This document shows, one piece after another, positions 61,539-64,000 of a DNA stretch of 64,000 bases. Location of the stretch: assembly GCA_019638085.1 (NCBI GenBank), contig JAHBUL010000007.1, positions 149,828 through 213,827 of the forward strand. Direction: 5' to 3'. The position numbers and the translations under genes are program-made. Source of the DNA: Flavobacteriales bacterium (lineage in GTDB: Bacteria; Bacteroidota; Bacteroidia; Flavobacteriales_F; PHOS-HE28). Position 1 is the stretch's first letter. The number at the start of each line of letters is the position of its first letter. The notes under the pieces were generated by a model. It was not told the DNA's origin and searched no databases. It saw only the letters and a list, made by a program, of their open reading frames with translations.

Positions 61539-62165
61539 ATGCGCAACTGGCTTCTTCTCTTGGTCGTGATCATCATACATGGCACGGCCAGAGCGCAAGA
61601 TGCCATGGATGCTATCGCAGCGAAGACCTGTGCATGTGCTTCGACCTTGGATACGGCACTGACAACGGAAGCACGTAACATGCAACTGGGTATTTGCATG
61701 CTCCAAAGTGCCGAGCCTTTCAAGAAAGAGCTGAAGAAGAAGTACAAGATCGATCTGGATAACATCGACAAGGATGCTGAAGGCCTTGGTCGCTTGGTTG
61801 GTTATCGAATGGCAACTAAATGTCCGGAGCAATTGGCCCGGATGGTCCAAGATGCCAATGCTGTACCGGAAGAGCCGTCCCTTCCTTCAGGGCCCGTTCG
61901 CAAGTTCACGATACAACAGACCCCTGGAAAGTTGGCGAGTATACGGTCAGGGCAGTTCCTTACGCTGGTCGTGCTCGCAGAGGACGGCCGTACCCTCGAC
62001 CTGTTGTTGCTCGGTCAAGCGGACAATGTTGCCAACCTCCTTCGCAGGCCGGACCAAGGGCGTGGAGCCACCGGAATATGGTCCTATACCGCAGATGAAC
62101 TGTTCGACCCACTGAGCCGCACCTTCAGGCCTTTCTACGTGATCACGGGTTACGAAGCCCAGTGA
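61539..62165 (+). CDS. Secreted protein, unknown
   Basis: A 208-residue protein with a signal peptide (RNWLLLLVVIIIHGTARAQ, cleaved after ARAQ). The mature part starts with a helical region holding three cysteines (TCACAS, LGICML), then a beta-rich domain with IRSGQFLTLVVLAEDGRTLD. Probably periplasmic. Upstream CTACTTTGCCGC at 61511-61522 resembles the promoter context of other genes here. No family recognised. Confidence 0.65.
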   Translation: MRNWLLLLVVIIIHGTARAQDAMDAIAAKTCACASTLDTALTTEARNMQLGICMLQSAEPFKKELKKKYKIDLDNIDKDAEGLGRLVGYRMATKCPEQLARMVQDANAVPEEPSLPSGPVRKFTIQQTPGKLASIRSGQFLTLVVLAEDGRTLDLLLLGQADNVANLLRRPDQGRGATGIWSYTADELFDPLSRTFRPFYVITGYEAQ

Positions 62166-62207
62166 CCAAAGGAGGTGTTCTTCAACTGTGGCCGGTCCCG
62201 GGCATGG

Positions 62208-62215
62208 TATCTTCA
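62208..62215 (+). promoter_or_regulatory. -7-like element TATCTTCA before aldehyde dehydrogenase
   Basis: Six of eight matches to TAnnTTTG, ending 5 bp before the ATG at 62221. Confidence 0.4.
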
Positions 62216-62220
62216 CCCCT

Positions 62221-63621
62221 ATGCTCAGTACAATAAGCACAAGCGAAGCCGCAAGCGCAAGCCTGAATGGTCTGCGCACCTATTTTGCCGGAGGTGCCAC
62301 ACGGCCATATGAGGCCCGCCGTGATGCCTTGAAGGCATTGAAGCGTGCGCTGAAGGATCAGGAAGAGGCCTTGCTGGCCGCCATGCATGCCGACATGCGG
62401 AAGCCGCGCTTCGAGGCCTATATGGCGGACATCGGGATCGTGCATGCGGAGATCAACGATGCCCTTCAGAACTTGAGCGAGTGGATGCACCGCAAGCATG
62501 TCTCCACACCCATCAGCTTGTGGCCGGCGAGCAGTGCGATCCATCTGCAACCGTTGGGTGTGGTGCTCATCATCTCTCCGTGGAACTACCCGGTGGTGCT
62601 TGCGCTTTCGCCGCTGGTGGGGGCCATTGCAGCGGGGAACTGCGCGGTGGTGAAGCCCAGCAACGAAGCACCTCGAACAGCCGAAGTACTGGAGCAGATC
62701 ATTTCCGAGGCCTTTCGGAAGGATCATGTACATGTGGTGCAAGGACCCGGTAGCACGGTTGTTCCGCCCTTGATCGATGGGTTCCACTTCGATCACATCT
62801 TCTTTACCGGCAGCACGAACGTAGGCCGGAAGATCCTGGCACAAGCGGCACCGCAGCTCACTCCGGTCACGTTGGAACTCGGCGGCAAAAGCCCTGCGAT
62901 CGTGGACCGGAAGGCGAACATCGATCAAGCGGCGAAGCGCATCGCGTGGAGCAAGTTCTTCAACGCTGGACAGACCTGCATCGCCACCGATCATGTTTTG
63001 GTACATGCCTCTGTGATGGAGCCTTTCCTTTCCGCCTTCGCAAAGCACACCGAAGTTTTCTACACCAAGGAGCCTCGGCAAAGCCCGTATTTCGCACGGA
63101 TCGTGAACGACAAGAACTTCGAACGCGTGAAAGGCTATCTCGGTGATGGCCGCATCCTCTTCGGCGGCCAGCACGACGCAGCAGAGCGCTACATCGCACC
63201 CACTGTGCTAACGGATGTCCCGCTCGACAGCTCCGTGATGCAGGAGGAGATCTTCGGTCCCATCCTTCCTGTGATCGCTTGGAATGAACCGGAGGAGGTG
63301 GTCGCAATAGTGGGTCGGAACCCCACGCCTTTGGCGCTTTACGTTTTCAGCAAAAGCGGATCCACCCAGCAATATTTCACGGAGCGCATCGCCTTCGGCG
63401 GCGGATGCATCAACCATTGCCTCCTGCATTTCGGAAATCCGGAACTTCCCTTTGGTGGCGTGGGCACCAGTGGCATGGGCCGCTACCACGGCAAGCGCAG
63501 CTTCGATCTGTTCAGCCATCACAAAGGCATTGTCAGCGCTGGTTTCCTGCCGGAACCGGGTATCCAGTACCCACCCTATTTCAGCTGGAAGGAGCGGATC
63601 CTTCGCTGGGCGATGAAGTGA
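62221..63621 (+). CDS. Aldehyde dehydrogenase (class 3-like)
   Basis: A 466-residue NAD(P)-dependent aldehyde dehydrogenase. The general base is E219 in LELGGKSPAIVD and the catalytic Cys is C253 in FNAGQTCIATDHV. PWNYPVVLALSPLVGAIAAG lines the cofactor site, and the C-terminus has NHCLLHFGNPELPFGGVGTSGMG. The short length and these motifs fit the class 3/fatty-aldehyde group. ATG 62221 follows a TATCTTCA element; a longer frame starting 33 bases upstream is less likely. Confidence 0.93.
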   Translation: MLSTISTSEAASASLNGLRTYFAGGATRPYEARRDALKALKRALKDQEEALLAAMHADMRKPRFEAYMADIGIVHAEINDALQNLSEWMHRKHVSTPISLWPASSAIHLQPLGVVLIISPWNYPVVLALSPLVGAIAAGNCAVVKPSNEAPRTAEVLEQIISEAFRKDHVHVVQGPGSTVVPPLIDGFHFDHIFFTGSTNVGRKILAQAAPQLTPVTLELGGKSPAIVDRKANIDQAAKRIAWSKFFNAGQTCIATDHVLVHASVMEPFLSAFAKHTEVFYTKEPRQSPYFARIVNDKNFERVKGYLGDGRILFGGQHDAAERYIAPTVLTDVPLDSSVMQEEIFGPILPVIAWNEPEEVVAIVGRNPTPLALYVFSKSGSTQQYFTERIAFGGGCINHCLLHFGNPELPFGGVGTSGMGRYHGKRSFDLFSHHKGIVSAGFLPEPGIQYPPYFSWKERILRWAMK

Positions 63622-63625
63622 TCGA

Positions 63626-63862
63626 TCACTTTTCCGCGAGCCGCTCCGCACGCTTCGGGCGCAATCGGTCCCGCACCAGCACCATGTGCTTCTCATCGCA
63701 TTCCAACGAAGCCACACAACGGCCTTGTACCATCGTGGTATAGGTGCGTGGTCCTGCTATTCCGTTTGCCTCGCAGAATTCCTCCACATGATGACAGAAG
63801 TGTTCGGCTGTAGGTTTGGCATCAGGGCCAAAAAAATCCCAGTGGAAGCGAAGAATGGACAT
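63626..63862 (-). CDS. Small conserved-looking cytosolic protein, unknown
   Basis: A 78-residue soluble protein starting MSILRFHWDFFGPDAK (ATG 63862). It is rich in His and Cys early on (EHFCHHVEEFCEANG), with no recognised motif beyond that, and ends in a basic tail (RDRLRPKRAERLAEK). It is convergent with the aldehyde dehydrogenase (4 bp gap). The 138 bp beyond it to the window edge show no gene; GATCTTTG on the minus strand, near 63890, may be its promoter. Confidence 0.6.
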   Translation of the reverse strand: MSILRFHWDFFGPDAKPTAEHFCHHVEEFCEANGIAGPRTYTTMVQGRCVASLECDEKHMVLVRDRLRPKRAERLAEK

Positions 63863-64000
63863 TGTTGGATCAAGTGGGATAAAGGACAAAGATCCACATT
63901 CCGGTCCGGGGAACAAGCAGCACCGCACCTATTGGCTCTCCATTTGTTGCCTTGTTGACAACCCTATCGAGCGGCCTCTCGCTTCCTCGGTTCCAAAATA

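Noticed and set aside
1..64000. tRNA, rRNA or riboswitch genes
   Set aside because: No cloverleaf, rRNA segment or recognised riboswitch core was found by reading the gaps. A covariance-model scan would settle it.

Overview
The window looks like a chromosomal stretch of a GC-rich Bacteroidota, probably a Flavobacteriales-like lineage. Three things point that way. Several start codons follow closely on TAnnTTTG/TTCG-like -7 elements. The gene content is typical (nuoJKLMN, DUF4143 ATPase, four-helix-bundle protein, SRAP protein, REP-associated transposase). Intergenic spaces are full of dispersed low-complexity repeats. The lineage is inferred from content. No rRNA or tRNA gene was recognised.

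Positions 100-22815 form a defence and mobile-gene island, almost all on the minus strand. Its backbone is a type III-like restriction-modification (R-M) locus: SNF2/PLD-like helicase, DUF4391 protein, beta-class Mod methylase and Res helicase-nuclease. Other modules sit inside or beside it: an HNH plus DGQHR-motif protein, a RhuM-Doc pair, a plus-strand DUF433/PIN-like toxin-antitoxin pair, a TIGR04255 three-gene cassette, a SIR2-like protein one base after res, a gluzincin peptidase, and a 1593-residue exonuclease-RecQ-UvrD fusion. A 28-bp exact direct repeat at the res start codon brackets the TIGR04255 cassette together with a decayed rhuM copy, so a 2.2-kb islet seems to have inserted and rebuilt the res 5' end.

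Positions 22860-33100 are repeat-rich. They hold an SRAP gene, a 19-unit array of 21-bp palindromic repeats, a fibronectin-III protein, several dispersed repeat families, a GNAT-like protein, a lipoprotein, an orphan histidine kinase with a membrane partner, and a REPtron (RAYT transposase with flanking REP hairpins). Two unrelated secreted proteins on either side of the RAYT gene share a 140-bp promoter/leader/signal-peptide segment.

Positions 33135-38712 encode the membrane arm of complex I (nuoJKLMN) without nuoA-I. They are followed by a transglutaminase-like protein, a hemerythrin and a 3-oxoacid CoA-transferase (two subunits). Positions 41576-52029 are an envelope-glycan-like region: five polytopic proteins of probable GT-C type (one frameshifted, one fused to a fascin-like beta-trefoil), a DPM1-like GT2 and a GH5-like lipoprotein. 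The rest carries a PolB-like exonuclease, a four-helix-bundle gene between G-rich repeats, a serine hydrolase, an AAA/DUF4143 ATPase behind a double operator, lipB, uvrC, a ParDE-like pair, a GT2 and an aldehyde dehydrogenase.
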